Positions 9,180-17,455 of a stretch of DNA of 64,000 nt are shown piece after piece. The DNA lies in the NCBI RefSeq assembly GCF_025628885.1, contig NZ_JAOTIF010000022.1:1-64000 (forward strand). Reading direction: 5' to 3'. Below the pieces are notes generated by a model. It was not told where the DNA came from. It made no database searches and saw only the letters and a program-made list of their open reading frames with translations. How positions within the stretch are numbered: position 1 is the first letter of the stretch; each line of letters begins with the position of its first letter. This DNA is from Paraflavisolibacter caeni. GTDB taxonomy: Bacteria > Bacteroidota > Bacteroidia > Chitinophagales > Chitinophagaceae. A program made the translations under genes and the position numbers.

Positions 9180-9490
9180 CTAATCATCTTCATCCTTAAA
9201 CCTGGGATCTATTTTCAGACCGAGGGCTTTTAAGCCCTTTCCGTGTGCGCCGAAGTACTGTTTGGGAAAAGGTTTGTCACCATGGATGGTAGACCATACA
9301 TACTCACTAAATAACAAGGCATCCCTATCAATCAGATCGGGCCTGGAGAAATCCATTCTCTGTGTCAGGGGCGCTAACCTGGCAGTGGTTTTTAAGTTAT
9401 CTTTTGAAAGGTCAACAACAGCAATCTCGTTTGCGATGGCAAGGGCTACAAAAGCAATATTATTGTTGCATAATCCGATTCCTAAGGGAT
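9180..9490 (-). pseudogene. Internally deleted copy of the YVTN/phosphoesterase gene
   Basis: Two blocks match the intact gene at 17456-20047 in the same orientation. Bases 9180-9392 match its 3' end (17456-~17669), including the acidic C-terminus and stop; bases ~9393-9490 match an internal 5' part (~19446-19543, encoding part of the beta-propeller). The ~1.8 kb that separates these blocks in the intact gene is missing, and everything 5' of the second block is replaced by a transposase fragment. Scattered substitutions between the copies show the duplication is not recent. It cannot encode a functional enzyme. Confidence 0.85.
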
Positions 9491-9611
9491 GTAGATCACG
9501 CCACTATACAGCGGTGGGTATATAAGTTTACTCCACTTATCGAATCGGCATTTAAAAAAAGAAAGAAGTTAGTAGGTAAAAGCTGGAGATTTCAACAGAC
9601 GCGACAGAGCC
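9485..9611 (+). mobile_element. IS6-family-like transposase remnant with terminal repeat
   Basis: The plus strand translates as VDHATIQRWVYKFTPLIE then ending KKLVGKSWR, a close fit to the conserved region just before the first catalytic Asp of IS6/IS26-type transposases. The frame loses similarity directly after SWR. At 9601-9611 lies GCGACAGAGCC, one mismatch from the GCAACAGAGCC end typical of IS6-family inverted repeats. So this looks like one end of an IS6-type element with most of the transposase deleted, abutting the broken phosphoesterase copy. Family assignment is by motif memory. Confidence 0.6.
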
Positions 9612-9632
9612 GTGAGGTGACTGCTTCGAACA

Positions 9633-9998
9633 TTATTTGTGATAAACTGCACTGAGCTTGAAGAAAATACCGGAATCATTTTTGCCTATTGCTTTGACAT
9701 TTAAAAGATCATCTTTACCAGCATATTCAATTGAAACAGTTAGTTGTTTCACTTCAGCAGGATTCAGGACTTTTAAAAACTTACAATCGGGCATCTCAAT
9801 CAAATTCAATTTTCTTTTGAGTTGATTTTCCAGCAGTTCTTGTACTATTTGGACCTGGATAACACCTGGTGTTACGGGATGTCCCGGGAAATGACCCTTA
9901 TAAATAATATGACCGGGGTGTAATTTTATTGTTGCGGTCAAGCTGGATTCATTACCAGAATTTTCCATTATTTCAAACAGGTCATTGATCAGGGTCAC
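9633..9998 (-). CDS. FabZ/ApeP-like hotdog dehydratase, His-bearing subunit
   Basis: A 121-aa hotdog protein, last gene of the polyene-like operon. HFPGHPVTPGV (~36-46) carries the catalytic His loop of 3-hydroxyacyl-ACP dehydratases. The Glu of the FabZ active site (in the VLxxEAMAQ helix) appears to be Gln here (GVIQVQIVQE), so the protein may be inactive alone. In aryl-polyene pathways the two dehydratases ApeI and ApeP work as a heterodimer; the hotdog protein at 12421-12837 has the reverse pattern, which suggests the same arrangement. It starts 10 bases after the chain-length-factor-like gene. Confidence 0.75.
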   Translation of the reverse strand: MTLINDLFEIMENSGNESSLTATIKLHPGHIIYKGHFPGHPVTPGVIQVQIVQELLENQLKRKLNLIEMPDCKFLKVLNPAEVKQLTVSIEYAGKDDLLNVKAIGKNDSGIFFKLSAVYHK

Positions 9999-10008
9999 CT
10001 TGCAGGGT

Positions 10009-10965
10009 TTAATTTTTGAGGAGCATTAATCCCAGGTTTCCGGGAATTAAATTGTTGCAGACAAGAATGTTTTTTACCTTATCTCCAAAAATAGAATGGC
10101 CTTTGTTGGATAGTATATCAACAGCATAATGCATTGCAAAGGAGGAGTTGGTATAATAAGTACCCGTGATTTCCTGGTAATCGAACATTTGCCATGGTTG
10201 GAATATTGATTTCAAATCGTTCTTATTCTCCTGATCGCTGACGGCAAAAAGCACAAGGTCTATTTCTTCTGCCAGTGTATTATTTGTATCCAGGAAATTC
10301 TTAATTGTTCCGGTTGTGTTATCAATCAGCCCAAAACTTGCTACATCGACAAGCCGGGCAGATGTGATGCTATCCTGGTTTTTTGACAAGATGAAAAAAG
10401 AGGCGCCACAAGTAAGATGGATCTCTTCATTCTTTAGCCTTGCCCGCATATTATAAATCGTGTCTTCCTCCTCGTCGGCACCGCCCACCAGTACATTCTG
10501 AGCGCCATTCTCAATGGTTAAAATTCCATCGATCAGGCTTTGCTCAAAGGACAAGCTGTTTTGCGTGTGCGTCATATTGTAGCCATGATTTTTTAGTGAC
10601 AGGGCTATTTGCCCGGCTATTGTGTTGTGGGTTGATACGATGAAAGAAGTAGGGGATAAGGGTCCGTTAGTTGCAGCCAGTATTTTATCGAGAAAGTTTT
10701 TGGTGTTGATACTGCAGCCCATGCTAGTGCCTACAATAATTGCATCAGGTTGCTGAATGCCGGCCTGTTGCAAACAATCGAGGGAACATGCAATGGCCAT
10801 TTTTTGTACATGGCTCATTCTTCTTCTTTCCATGGCAGGGATAAAATCGCCATAGTCGGGTGTGATCAATCCAGATGATGGATCCAGTTTCCTGAGGTTC
10901 GATGAGAACCCGGCATTCCTGAACGTGGGTTGATGCGATATGGTTGATGCTGCGTTTATATACAT
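10009..10965 (-). CDS. Chain-length-factor-like beta-ketoacyl synthase homologue
   Basis: A 318-aa thiolase-fold protein shorter than a full ketosynthase. The segment aligning with the nucleophile (STHNTIAGQIAL, ~112-123) has Asn where active enzymes have Cys in TACSSG, and no HGTGT motif is present, so it should not condense on its own. It starts directly after the stop of the true ketosynthase gene. This head-to-tail KS plus Cys-less KS pair matches the KS/CLF heterodimers of type II polyketide and aryl-polyene systems, in which the partner sets chain length. Role by analogy. Confidence 0.75.
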   Translation of the reverse strand: MYINAASTISHQPTFRNAGFSSNLRKLDPSSGLITPDYGDFIPAMERRRMSHVQKMAIACSLDCLQQAGIQQPDAIIVGTSMGCSINTKNFLDKILAATNGPLSPTSFIVSTHNTIAGQIALSLKNHGYNMTHTQNSLSFEQSLIDGILTIENGAQNVLVGGADEEEDTIYNMRARLKNEEIHLTCGASFFILSKNQDSITSARLVDVASFGLIDNTTGTIKNFLDTNNTLAEEIDLVLFAVSDQENKNDLKSIFQPWQMFDYQEITGTYYTNSSFAMHYAVDILSNKGHSIFGDKVKNILVCNNLIPGNLGLMLLKN

Positions 10966-12135
10966 TTACCAGGCTTTACCAAATATTAAGCAAGTACAGT
11001 TTCCTCCGAAGCCAAACGAATTGGAAAGAACATAGTCAATTTTTGCTGAACGGAAACTGGTTTCAGGTGTCATGTTGGTTTCTTTCATTGGCGTTGAAAA
11101 ATTCAAATTAGGCAGTGGTGCCTGCGACAGTATGGATTGAACACAATAGACGGCTTCGATGGCGCCTGCGGCAGCTAACGTATGCCCGGTAAATCCTTTG
11201 GTAGAGCTGAAGGAAGGCATGGCATCACCAAACACATTTCTTAGGGCCATTGATTCTGACAGGTCATTATTAGAGGTGCCGGTGCCGTGTGCATTGACAT
11301 AATTTATGTTGCCTGCAGTTATGCCGGCTTTTGCCAAAGCATTGATCATTGCCAGATAGGCTCCTTTTCCATCAGGGGAGCTGGCCGTTTGATGGAAAGC
11401 ATCAGTAGCATTATTCCAGCCCGACAGCATGCAAAGTGGTTTGTTGCCTGTAACGGAAATGCTATGTTCATTTTCGAGCACCAGGTAAGCGGCTCCTTCG
11501 CCAAGGTTTAGCCCCGATCTTTTATCATCAAAAGGCTTGCATATTTCGTTGTCGAAAATATTCAATGAACTAAAACCCTTTACATCGAAAGTTGCCAGTG
11601 GTTCAGACGCTCCAACAACTACCCTGTCCAATTTATTTCCTTCCAACAGGCGGGCTCCCTGCATAATGGCATTTGCGCCCGATGAGCAAGCGGTGGATAT
11701 GGTGCCAATGTAACCGGAAATCCCTAATTCAGCCGCTACTCTTTCCGTTGTGCGGCCGTTGTCGTGCGTCATTAGTGAGTAGGTGCGGGCTGTTTTGCTG
11801 GTTTGTGATTCAAAGTAGTATTTCTCTGTTCGATCCAGTCCTCCAACAGACGTTGCAGATATCAACCCTGTTCGTACCGACTTGTTTATTTTATTGTTGC
11901 TCCAGGCTTCCTTTGCTGCCAATATTGCCAGCAGCGTAGTGCGGGAGTAATCTTCATTGGGCAGATCCAATTTTTCTATCAGTTGCTCATTGCTCAACCT
12001 GACTTCTCCAAGCATCAGGTTGAAGTTAGCAGATCTGCTGAGTCCCGTGGTAAGAGATTGGAGTGAACGAAGATTTTGTTCAGCATCCTGGCCAATAGCA
12101 CTTACCACACCAATACCTGTTACAAATATTTTCAC
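10966..12135 (-). CDS. Beta-ketoacyl-[ACP] synthase (FabF-like)
   Basis: A 389-aa ketosynthase with the full catalytic triad: Cys in STACSSGANAI (~150), His in NAHGTGTSNND (~285), and Lys/His in STKGFTGHTLAAAGAIEA (~320). The C-terminal SNSFGFGGNC glycine-rich segment is also present. It performs decarboxylative condensation of malonyl-ACP units onto a growing ACP-bound chain. It overlaps the ACP gene by 4 bases and abuts the chain-length-factor-like gene, so the three are co-expressed. Housekeeping FabF is not usually encoded next to a Cys-less partner, which argues for a secondary pathway. Confidence 0.9.
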   Translation of the reverse strand: MKIFVTGIGVVSAIGQDAEQNLRSLQSLTTGLSRSANFNLMLGEVRLSNEQLIEKLDLPNEDYSRTTLLAILAAKEAWSNNKINKSVRTGLISATSVGGLDRTEKYYFESQTSKTARTYSLMTHDNGRTTERVAAELGISGYIGTISTACSSGANAIMQGARLLEGNKLDRVVVGASEPLATFDVKGFSSLNIFDNEICKPFDDKRSGLNLGEGAAYLVLENEHSISVTGNKPLCMLSGWNNATDAFHQTASSPDGKGAYLAMINALAKAGITAGNINYVNAHGTGTSNNDLSESMALRNVFGDAMPSFSSTKGFTGHTLAAAGAIEAVYCVQSILSQAPLPNLNFSTPMKETNMTPETSFRSAKIDYVLSNSFGFGGNCTCLIFGKAW

Positions 12136-12395
12136 TTGTTTTTTTCTTTTTGTTCAAGGATAAATTCGCTCATAGCGTTGATGGAAGCGAGCACTTTTTT
12201 GCCGGTTTCCTCATCGGTAATTTTTACCCCGTAGTATTTTTCCATCAGTACTACAAGTTCCAAGGCATCAATTGAATCCAATCCTAGTCCATCTCCAAAC
12301 AGGGGCGCATCATCCTCTATATCTTCCGGTTGGATGTCTTCCAGGTTCAGTTCTTCGATAATCTGTTTTTTAAGTTCATATTTCAGATCACTCAT
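12132..12395 (-). CDS. Acyl carrier protein
   Basis: An acidic, helical 87-aa protein. The phosphopantetheine-attachment serine lies in GLGLDSIDALELVVLMEKYY (the S of DSID). ATG 12395 (MSDLKYELKK) gives the usual ACP length; ATG 12401 two codons upstream is an alternative, and a longer frame to 12431 would overlap the upstream dehydratase gene. The stop overlaps the ketosynthase start by 4 bases. It carries the growing chain of this pathway; no phosphopantetheinyl transferase gene is in the window, so a genomic one must serve. Confidence 0.9.
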   Translation of the reverse strand: MSDLKYELKKQIIEELNLEDIQPEDIEDDAPLFGDGLGLDSIDALELVVLMEKYYGVKITDEETGKKVLASINAMSEFILEQKEKNK

Positions 12396-12420
12396 AATCA
12401 TTTCGTTAATCTTAATTGTA

Positions 12421-12837
12421 TCAGATGCCAACCAGTTTTATTTCACATTCCATGAGCTTCCTGTCCTCGCAGTAATTTACTCCTTTCAATAAAAACATAT
12501 TCTCCAGCCGGGCAACCAGGTTTACTATTGTATAGATGGTTTCATTTACTTTGGGCAGTTCATATAATTTCAATTTTGAAACGCCCCCAAGATATCCATC
12601 GGCCTTTTGTTTGCCAAAAAATAAACCGGACGATGCCAATCCTGCTGAACTGGTTTGAGCAATATTTTCGATCAGTGCAAATTCTCTTAGTAAATCATTT
12701 TCAAGAAAAATATTGCCTGGTAAGATCCGGAAATCTGACCTAAAAGTTTCAGCAGAAGCCTCAATAAGGTTATCGATCATAATGAACGGAGGCCGCTGCG
12801 GAATAAAGTCTTCTATTTTTTCTTTAGGAATGATCAT
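12421..12837 (-). CDS. Hotdog dehydratase, Glu-bearing subunit (ApeI/FabZ-like)
   Basis: A 138-aa hotdog protein. FIPQRPPFIMIDNL near the start is the FabZ-type opening motif, and ALIENIAQTSSAG (~54-66) retains the Glu of the active-site helix. The HFPG loop that holds the catalytic His in FabZ is missing (FLENDLLREF instead). It therefore mirrors the hotdog protein at 9633-9998, which keeps His but lacks Glu. Probably a dehydratase subunit that works with that partner on ACP-bound 3-hydroxyacyl chains. Its start overlaps the FabG-like stop by one base. Confidence 0.7.
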   Translation of the reverse strand: MIIPKEKIEDFIPQRPPFIMIDNLIEASAETFRSDFRILPGNIFLENDLLREFALIENIAQTSSAGLASSGLFFGKQKADGYLGGVSKLKLYELPKVNETIYTIVNLVARLENMFLLKGVNYCEDRKLMECEIKLVGI

Positions 12838-13568
12838 CAGGAATAAAGTCCGCCGTTTATATGGATCACTTCCCCGGTAATGTAAGAAGATTTTTCGGAT
12901 GCCAGAAAACTGACAAGGTGTGCCACTTCCTCGGGTTGCCCGATCCGGCCTGCGGGAATTGACTTCATGTACTTTTCCATATCAACACCTTTTAACATGG
13001 CTGTATCAATAAAGCCAGGTGCTACTGCATTTACGGTAATATTCATTTTGGCAACTTCCTGTGCCAACGATTTAGTGGCACCGATGATACCTGCCTTGGC
13101 TGCCGAATAGTTGGTTTGTCCTGCAACGCCTTTGAGACCTGACACCGACGACATGTTAATGATCCGGCCTGTTTTATTTTTCAGCATCTGGCGTATCACA
13201 TTTTGTGTCACATTAAACATGCCTTTTAAAGAAATGCCAATGACGTCGTCCCAATTTTTCTCAGACATCCACATGAATAGCGTATCCTTTGCAATACCGG
13301 CATTATTTACAAGAACGCGGATAAATCCATCCGGATGCTCTTGCTGCCAATTGCTGATCACGCTGTCCACCTCCTGTTTGTTTTCAACATTAAATTTAAG
13401 AAGTTCGGCGCTGCCGCCCTCAGCGGTGATTGTGGCCAGCGTTTCCTCTGCGGCAGGTAAGTCCGATGAATAATTGATTAAAATGTGCAGGCGGTGGTCC
13501 CTGGAAAGTTGTAACGCAATAGCCCGCCCAATGCCTTTGGAAGCCCCGGTTATTAATGCACAATTCAT
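12837..13568 (-). CDS. 3-oxoacyl-[ACP] reductase, FabG-like SDR
   Basis: A 243-aa short-chain dehydrogenase. The NADP-binding TGASKGIGRAIAL, the structural NNAG (~90), and the catalytic Ser-Tyr-Lys set in NMSSVSG and TNYSAAKAG are all present, along with the VNAVAPGFIDT segment and a GGLYS C-terminus. It would reduce the 3-oxoacyl-ACP made by the ketosynthase. One-base overlaps with both flanking genes show tight coupling within the operon. Confidence 0.9.
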   Translation of the reverse strand: MNCALITGASKGIGRAIALQLSRDHRLHILINYSSDLPAAEETLATITAEGGSAELLKFNVENKQEVDSVISNWQQEHPDGFIRVLVNNAGIAKDTLFMWMSEKNWDDVIGISLKGMFNVTQNVIRQMLKNKTGRIINMSSVSGLKGVAGQTNYSAAKAGIIGATKSLAQEVAKMNITVNAVAPGFIDTAMLKGVDMEKYMKSIPAGRIGQPEEVAHLVSFLASEKSSYITGEVIHINGGLYS

Positions 13569-14521
13569 CAGGCTGGTTTAATTCTCTTTTTCCTGTTCAC
13601 TAACTTTATTATACCAAAGATGGATAGGGCGATAAGAACCACTCCAAACGCGACAGTCCCTGCACTACCGCCAATTGCGATCATGCAAATGCCTGAGCAA
13701 GTAGTCACGATCAATAAAAGAACCAGAAATATGGTACCTACAGTTGCCCAGGCACCAAAAGCCTTTCTTAATTTTAAGACCTGCTTCATCATTCTCTGTT
13801 TTTTCCTTTCCAGTCTTTTGGCTTTTTTCCCGGGTTTTATCTTTCCCGGTTCTTCTTTCCCCGGATCGATTGTGGCTGATTTGTGTCCCGTAACGGCGAA
13901 TGAAGCAAACGAAACCATCGAGGCGTTTTCATTGATCGATGCTGCCTGCTGTTGATTGCTGTAAGATGCTAATTCCAGGTCCGGCACATCGGCTGGTGGA
14001 AGGTCCTGGGAAAAAATTGCCTGGTCAATTGAGCTTAAAGTATGGCTTAATGGCGAATTGGGGAATTGATCTTCAATGCGGTTTCCGGTGATCACCATCA
14101 GTGCAAATGCCGAAAGGATAATACTCAGGTAAGCTATTCTATCCCTGTTCAGTGTAACAGGCAAGGCAATGGTATTTCTTTTCGGAAGAAAGGGTATGGA
14201 GAAAAACCCGATGCACAGAATAGTACCAAATACAACAGTGGCCGTAGTACTTAGCTGGTAGCCTAGTTCTTTCAAATTATAACCGATCAAAAGTCCCAGG
14301 AAAATGATAGCTATTTGCAAAACAGTGATGAGTACCTGGGTTTTACGGGGATTTGCTTTTGCCCATCTTGTCACCTGCATACCTCTGAAATTCCGCATGA
14401 CTGCTATGATCGCTATAGCCATGAGCGCGGTTGACGAATATATCCGCCCAGCACTGATGAATATGGCGGCTGTAACAACCAAAACAATTGCTGCGATGGA
14501 AAGGAGTAAATTTCTATTCAT
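13568..14521 (-). CDS. Membrane protein of unknown function in the polyene-like operon
   Basis: 317 aa, not recognised. Five N-terminal hydrophobic segments (~5-145), then a ~100-residue soluble stretch that turns strongly basic (PGKKAKRLERKKQRMMK, ~225-245), then two more membrane segments (~258-305) ending in RKKRIKPA. The stop overlaps the FabG-like start by one base, so it is translated with the pathway enzymes. It could help place the product in the membrane or hold the enzymes there, but nothing in the sequence proves a role. Confidence 0.7.
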   Translation of the reverse strand: MNRNLLLSIAAIVLVVTAAIFISAGRIYSSTALMAIAIIAVMRNFRGMQVTRWAKANPRKTQVLITVLQIAIIFLGLLIGYNLKELGYQLSTTATVVFGTILCIGFFSIPFLPKRNTIALPVTLNRDRIAYLSIILSAFALMVITGNRIEDQFPNSPLSHTLSSIDQAIFSQDLPPADVPDLELASYSNQQQAASINENASMVSFASFAVTGHKSATIDPGKEEPGKIKPGKKAKRLERKKQRMMKQVLKLRKAFGAWATVGTIFLVLLLIVTTCSGICMIAIGGSAGTVAFGVVLIALSIFGIIKLVNRKKRIKPA

Positions 14522-14562
14522 GAAAAATCTTATTTGTACCTGGTAAACCCTCCCGTCTCATG

Positions 14563-15426
14563 CTAGTTTTCTTGCAAAAGTTCGGATTGGATCTGTGCCG
14601 GCAAGTGACCGTTATTATGATTGAAAATATAGAAATAATTATTTGTAAGCAAGGCGCCAGGAATTTTTATATCGTTCACTGGCCTGTTGCAAATTATACG
14701 ACAAGCCATATCCACATCCTCATTAACTGAATTGGATGCCATACGGCTGATGGCTGCAAGCAGGATCCCAATTTGTAATTGTTTATAATGTTTACCGGAA
14801 ATTGTGGAAAGATAGTTGAGATTATCCTCTGTATTTCCGCCAACGTACCCGCAGGCAATTCCAATTCCGCGAAATAAATCCGGGTGCCTTATTACAGGAA
14901 AGTTTTCGACCAAATGATAAACCTCGCTTACATTTCCCCTGGCCATATACCATAGCCGCCTTCCAAGCCCCTGGTCGAAACCCTCCAGGCTTTCACCCTC
15001 CATCCCGGCAGGTAAAAGTTTGTTTTTTATCGTGTTTCTTCCTTTGAAAAGGCCATAGTAATAACCTATTCCATCCAACACCATCCATTTTAGTGCAGGG
15101 TTCATTGATTGGAGATATGGGCCGGGTTGTATGTCTTTTTTGGCAAATGCCCATCCAAGTCCTATGTCGATATGGAACATATGCTGCTTTGCGCAGGCCT
15201 GCCTGAATTGCATCCAGTCGTTTAATGCCCCACCGGTGTTCAAGTCTCTTAACCCGATTTCAAATGAAGCACCTTCATAAGCCACTGATCGAAACCCTGG
15301 TGGTTCCTGGTCAAGAAAAGTAATGAGCTCGTCTAATGCATAAAGGCTCTCAACAGACCGGCCTGTATCCATGAATAGTTTCTGGATGTATTCCATTCTC
15401 ATGGATACATTATTATCCGTATGCAT
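14563..15426 (-). CDS. DUF1702 family protein
   Basis: 287 aa. Segments such as SVAYEGASFEIGLRDL, FHIDIGLGWAFAK, LKWMVLDGIGYYYGLF, FDQGLGRRLWYMARG and GIGIACGYVGG recall DUF1702 proteins, which are found in enediyne and other polyketide gene sets and have no settled biochemical role. The start overlaps the flavin-enzyme gene by 14 bases, and 41 bases separate it from the next gene. Its presence supports the reading of this operon as a specialised-metabolite locus rather than primary fatty-acid synthesis. Confidence 0.7.
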   Translation of the reverse strand: MHTDNNVSMRMEYIQKLFMDTGRSVESLYALDELITFLDQEPPGFRSVAYEGASFEIGLRDLNTGGALNDWMQFRQACAKQHMFHIDIGLGWAFAKKDIQPGPYLQSMNPALKWMVLDGIGYYYGLFKGRNTIKNKLLPAGMEGESLEGFDQGLGRRLWYMARGNVSEVYHLVENFPVIRHPDLFRGIGIACGYVGGNTEDNLNYLSTISGKHYKQLQIGILLAAISRMASNSVNEDVDMACRIICNRPVNDIKIPGALLTNNYFYIFNHNNGHLPAQIQSELLQEN

Positions 15427-17128
15427 TTTCCGCTGTTTTGATTTTTTTCAGCCACATTTTATCAATATCCATTTTAATGAGATCATCGACGGGTAAGGCA
15501 TTTGCTGCTCCTGATTTCTCAAGGAGCCCGGCTTTTCCATCATCGAGCTTCATGTGGTAAGGATCGACTTTCATATCCATGGGCGTATGAAAAACCTCAT
15601 TGCTTACTTTTCTGAATATCTCCGCAGCAATTTGCTCCAGTAATTTCAAATTAGATTCGAGCCTGGGTATCAAGTTTTCGCGACCTATTTGCTGCCCGAT
15701 CTCACCTTGAAGCTGTTTGAGGCATGTAAGGTCAAAAACATTCAATTGGTGACCGGAACATTTTTCAACGTGGTACCCTCCCCATGTGCGGAAAAGGTGC
15801 TGCATGTTTTCATTAAGGGTCGCAAAACGTTGGCCAATGCTATTACCGGGAGAAGAATATTGTTTTAGTACTTCTATATCCGTATACCCCTTATTTGAAA
15901 ACAAGACATTTGGAATCGCCCAATAGGTAGCCCAATCCCAGATTATTTTCATTAACATGATCTGCGTTTTACCGAAAAGGCCATACATGTCGCGATAAAT
16001 GGATGCCCATCCGCGGAACAGTTGTTTATGCGCATGATCATATACCAGGGAGCGCAGGGCTATGTCTTCGCCATCCAGGTCGCGGGCGATAAGATCTGTG
16101 ATCCACGTATTACTTAACCCGATAAAATCAGAGCCTGGTGAATATAAAGGGTCAAGAAAAGCGCCGGCTTCGCCTGCAACAGCCCACCTTTGCGAGGAGT
16201 AGAACTGTTTGGTGTCATAAGCAAAATGCTTCATCACCTTAAAGTCCATCAGTTTGTTTTTATGTTCCTCCAGCATGTTTGCCGCAAGCGGTTCATGTGT
16301 TCTTAACCAGTTCATTGATTTTTCAAAACTGTTGAACCCGGAAAAGGGGTGATACCTGGGATCTGCAACAATTCCAATGCTGGTCCTGTCTTCGATCAAT
16401 GGAATGATCCATACCCAATATCCTTCGCCCATCAGGTGGTTTGTCGCCAGCCGCCTGCGTCCCGGATCAATAAAGTTGCGCCAGTCAAGATCATCCGACC
16501 AGTAATCAACATCAATGTTGGCATCCAACCTGAACCAAGCGGCATTAATATTATGATCGATGTCCTTGTCGAGGTCCAGTTTTCTTTTCAGGAAACTGTT
16601 TCTCCCTGTTGAATCAACAAACCATTTAGACCCGGTGAGGTGTTGACTACCTTCTTTTTCAAATTGAATGGTATGTCCATCCGGCGATAGTTCGACACCG
16701 GTGACCTTGGCTCCTAAGACGATCTTAATTCCGCACCCGGTTGCCTGTTGCACCAGGTCATTCTCCAGCTGTCCCCTGTCTACCTGATGTGAAGGGAAGG
16801 GGTTAAAGATTTTCGATCCTACTTCAACACGTTTGGTTATATCGCCGGCATGTTCAGGACTAAAGAAAAAGCGGAATCCGAATTTGCGTAACTGGCAGTC
16901 GGTTAAGTAGCCTTTGAGGTTAAGTACTTCACGCAGGTAATAAGCGCCCAGTTCGCTTAATGATTCGCCCACCTTATGGGTGGCTTTAGGTGCGCTTTCA
17001 GCCCTTTTTTCCAAAACAAGAATATTGGCGGCAGGCTTTGATTGCTTTAGTTGTAAGGCAAGCGTTAAGCCAGCCAAACCACCACCTGCAATAATAACAT
17101 CGTATTTGATTTGATTTTGGTTGAGCAT
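15413..17128 (-). CDS. FAD-dependent halogenase-like oxidoreductase
   Basis: 571 aa, first gene of the operon. The N-terminus has the FAD-binding GGGLAGLTLALQL (~15-27) followed by VGESLSELG (~53), as in flavin-dependent halogenases, and WVWIIP near residue 235 matches the WxWxIP signature of that family. It lacks a clear halide-channel signature that I can confirm, so halogenation versus hydroxylation or desaturation is open. The C-terminal ~200 residues are an extension beyond the core fold. Its position with ketosynthase, ACP and DUF1702 genes points to tailoring of an ACP-bound or finished polyene. Confidence 0.75.
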   Translation of the reverse strand: MLNQNQIKYDVIIAGGGLAGLTLALQLKQSKPAANILVLEKRAESAPKATHKVGESLSELGAYYLREVLNLKGYLTDCQLRKFGFRFFFSPEHAGDITKRVEVGSKIFNPFPSHQVDRGQLENDLVQQATGCGIKIVLGAKVTGVELSPDGHTIQFEKEGSQHLTGSKWFVDSTGRNSFLKRKLDLDKDIDHNINAAWFRLDANIDVDYWSDDLDWRNFIDPGRRRLATNHLMGEGYWVWIIPLIEDRTSIGIVADPRYHPFSGFNSFEKSMNWLRTHEPLAANMLEEHKNKLMDFKVMKHFAYDTKQFYSSQRWAVAGEAGAFLDPLYSPGSDFIGLSNTWITDLIARDLDGEDIALRSLVYDHAHKQLFRGWASIYRDMYGLFGKTQIMLMKIIWDWATYWAIPNVLFSNKGYTDIEVLKQYSSPGNSIGQRFATLNENMQHLFRTWGGYHVEKCSGHQLNVFDLTCLKQLQGEIGQQIGRENLIPRLESNLKLLEQIAAEIFRKVSNEVFHTPMDMKVDPYHMKLDDGKAGLLEKSGAANALPVDDLIKMDIDKMWLKKIKTAENAYG

Positions 17129-17455
17129 TTGGGCTTGGATTGAATTAATTTTCGGAAGTTAGGGAGATAATCTGTTGCAGGCTTTATAAAATTGACGATC
17201 CCGGTTGCCTGGTGGAGCTGGAATAGAGATGGTCAGAATGATTCAGAAAGATCAAGTGGCTTTTCCTATGTCAACCACTTACAAGACGTTTTGTTCACCT
17301 GCAGCATAAAGATTGCCTGAGAGATTCCTAGGTTACGGATGATCACTGGTGAGTTAACAGCATTTGTAAGCAAATGAGACTAACTGTTCAAAAAATAAAA
17401 AAAACGGCATTTGAACCAGCGAATTGTCGTATCACTGATGCGACAATTGAGTTGC
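17129..17455. other. Intergenic stretch between polyene-like operon and phosphoesterase gene
   Basis: No credible gene seen. It should hold the promoter of the nine-gene operon, but I find no clear TAnnTTTG box on the minus strand. Near its right end is the phosphoesterase hairpin listed separately. Confidence 0.5.
17422..17448 (-). terminator. Hairpin after the phosphoesterase gene
   Basis: AATTGTCG and CGACAATT form a perfect 8-bp stem with an 11-nt loop just past the stop codon; a minus-strand T-rich run follows about 20 bases later (~17392-17404). The gap before the T-run is longer than in a standard intrinsic terminator. Confidence 0.45.

Noticed and set aside
9262-9655. Plus-strand frames through the scar, partly matching frames at 17472-17744
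   Set aside because: The match only reflects the duplicated phosphoesterase DNA read on the wrong strand; just the short transposase segment near 9485-9590 is meaningful.
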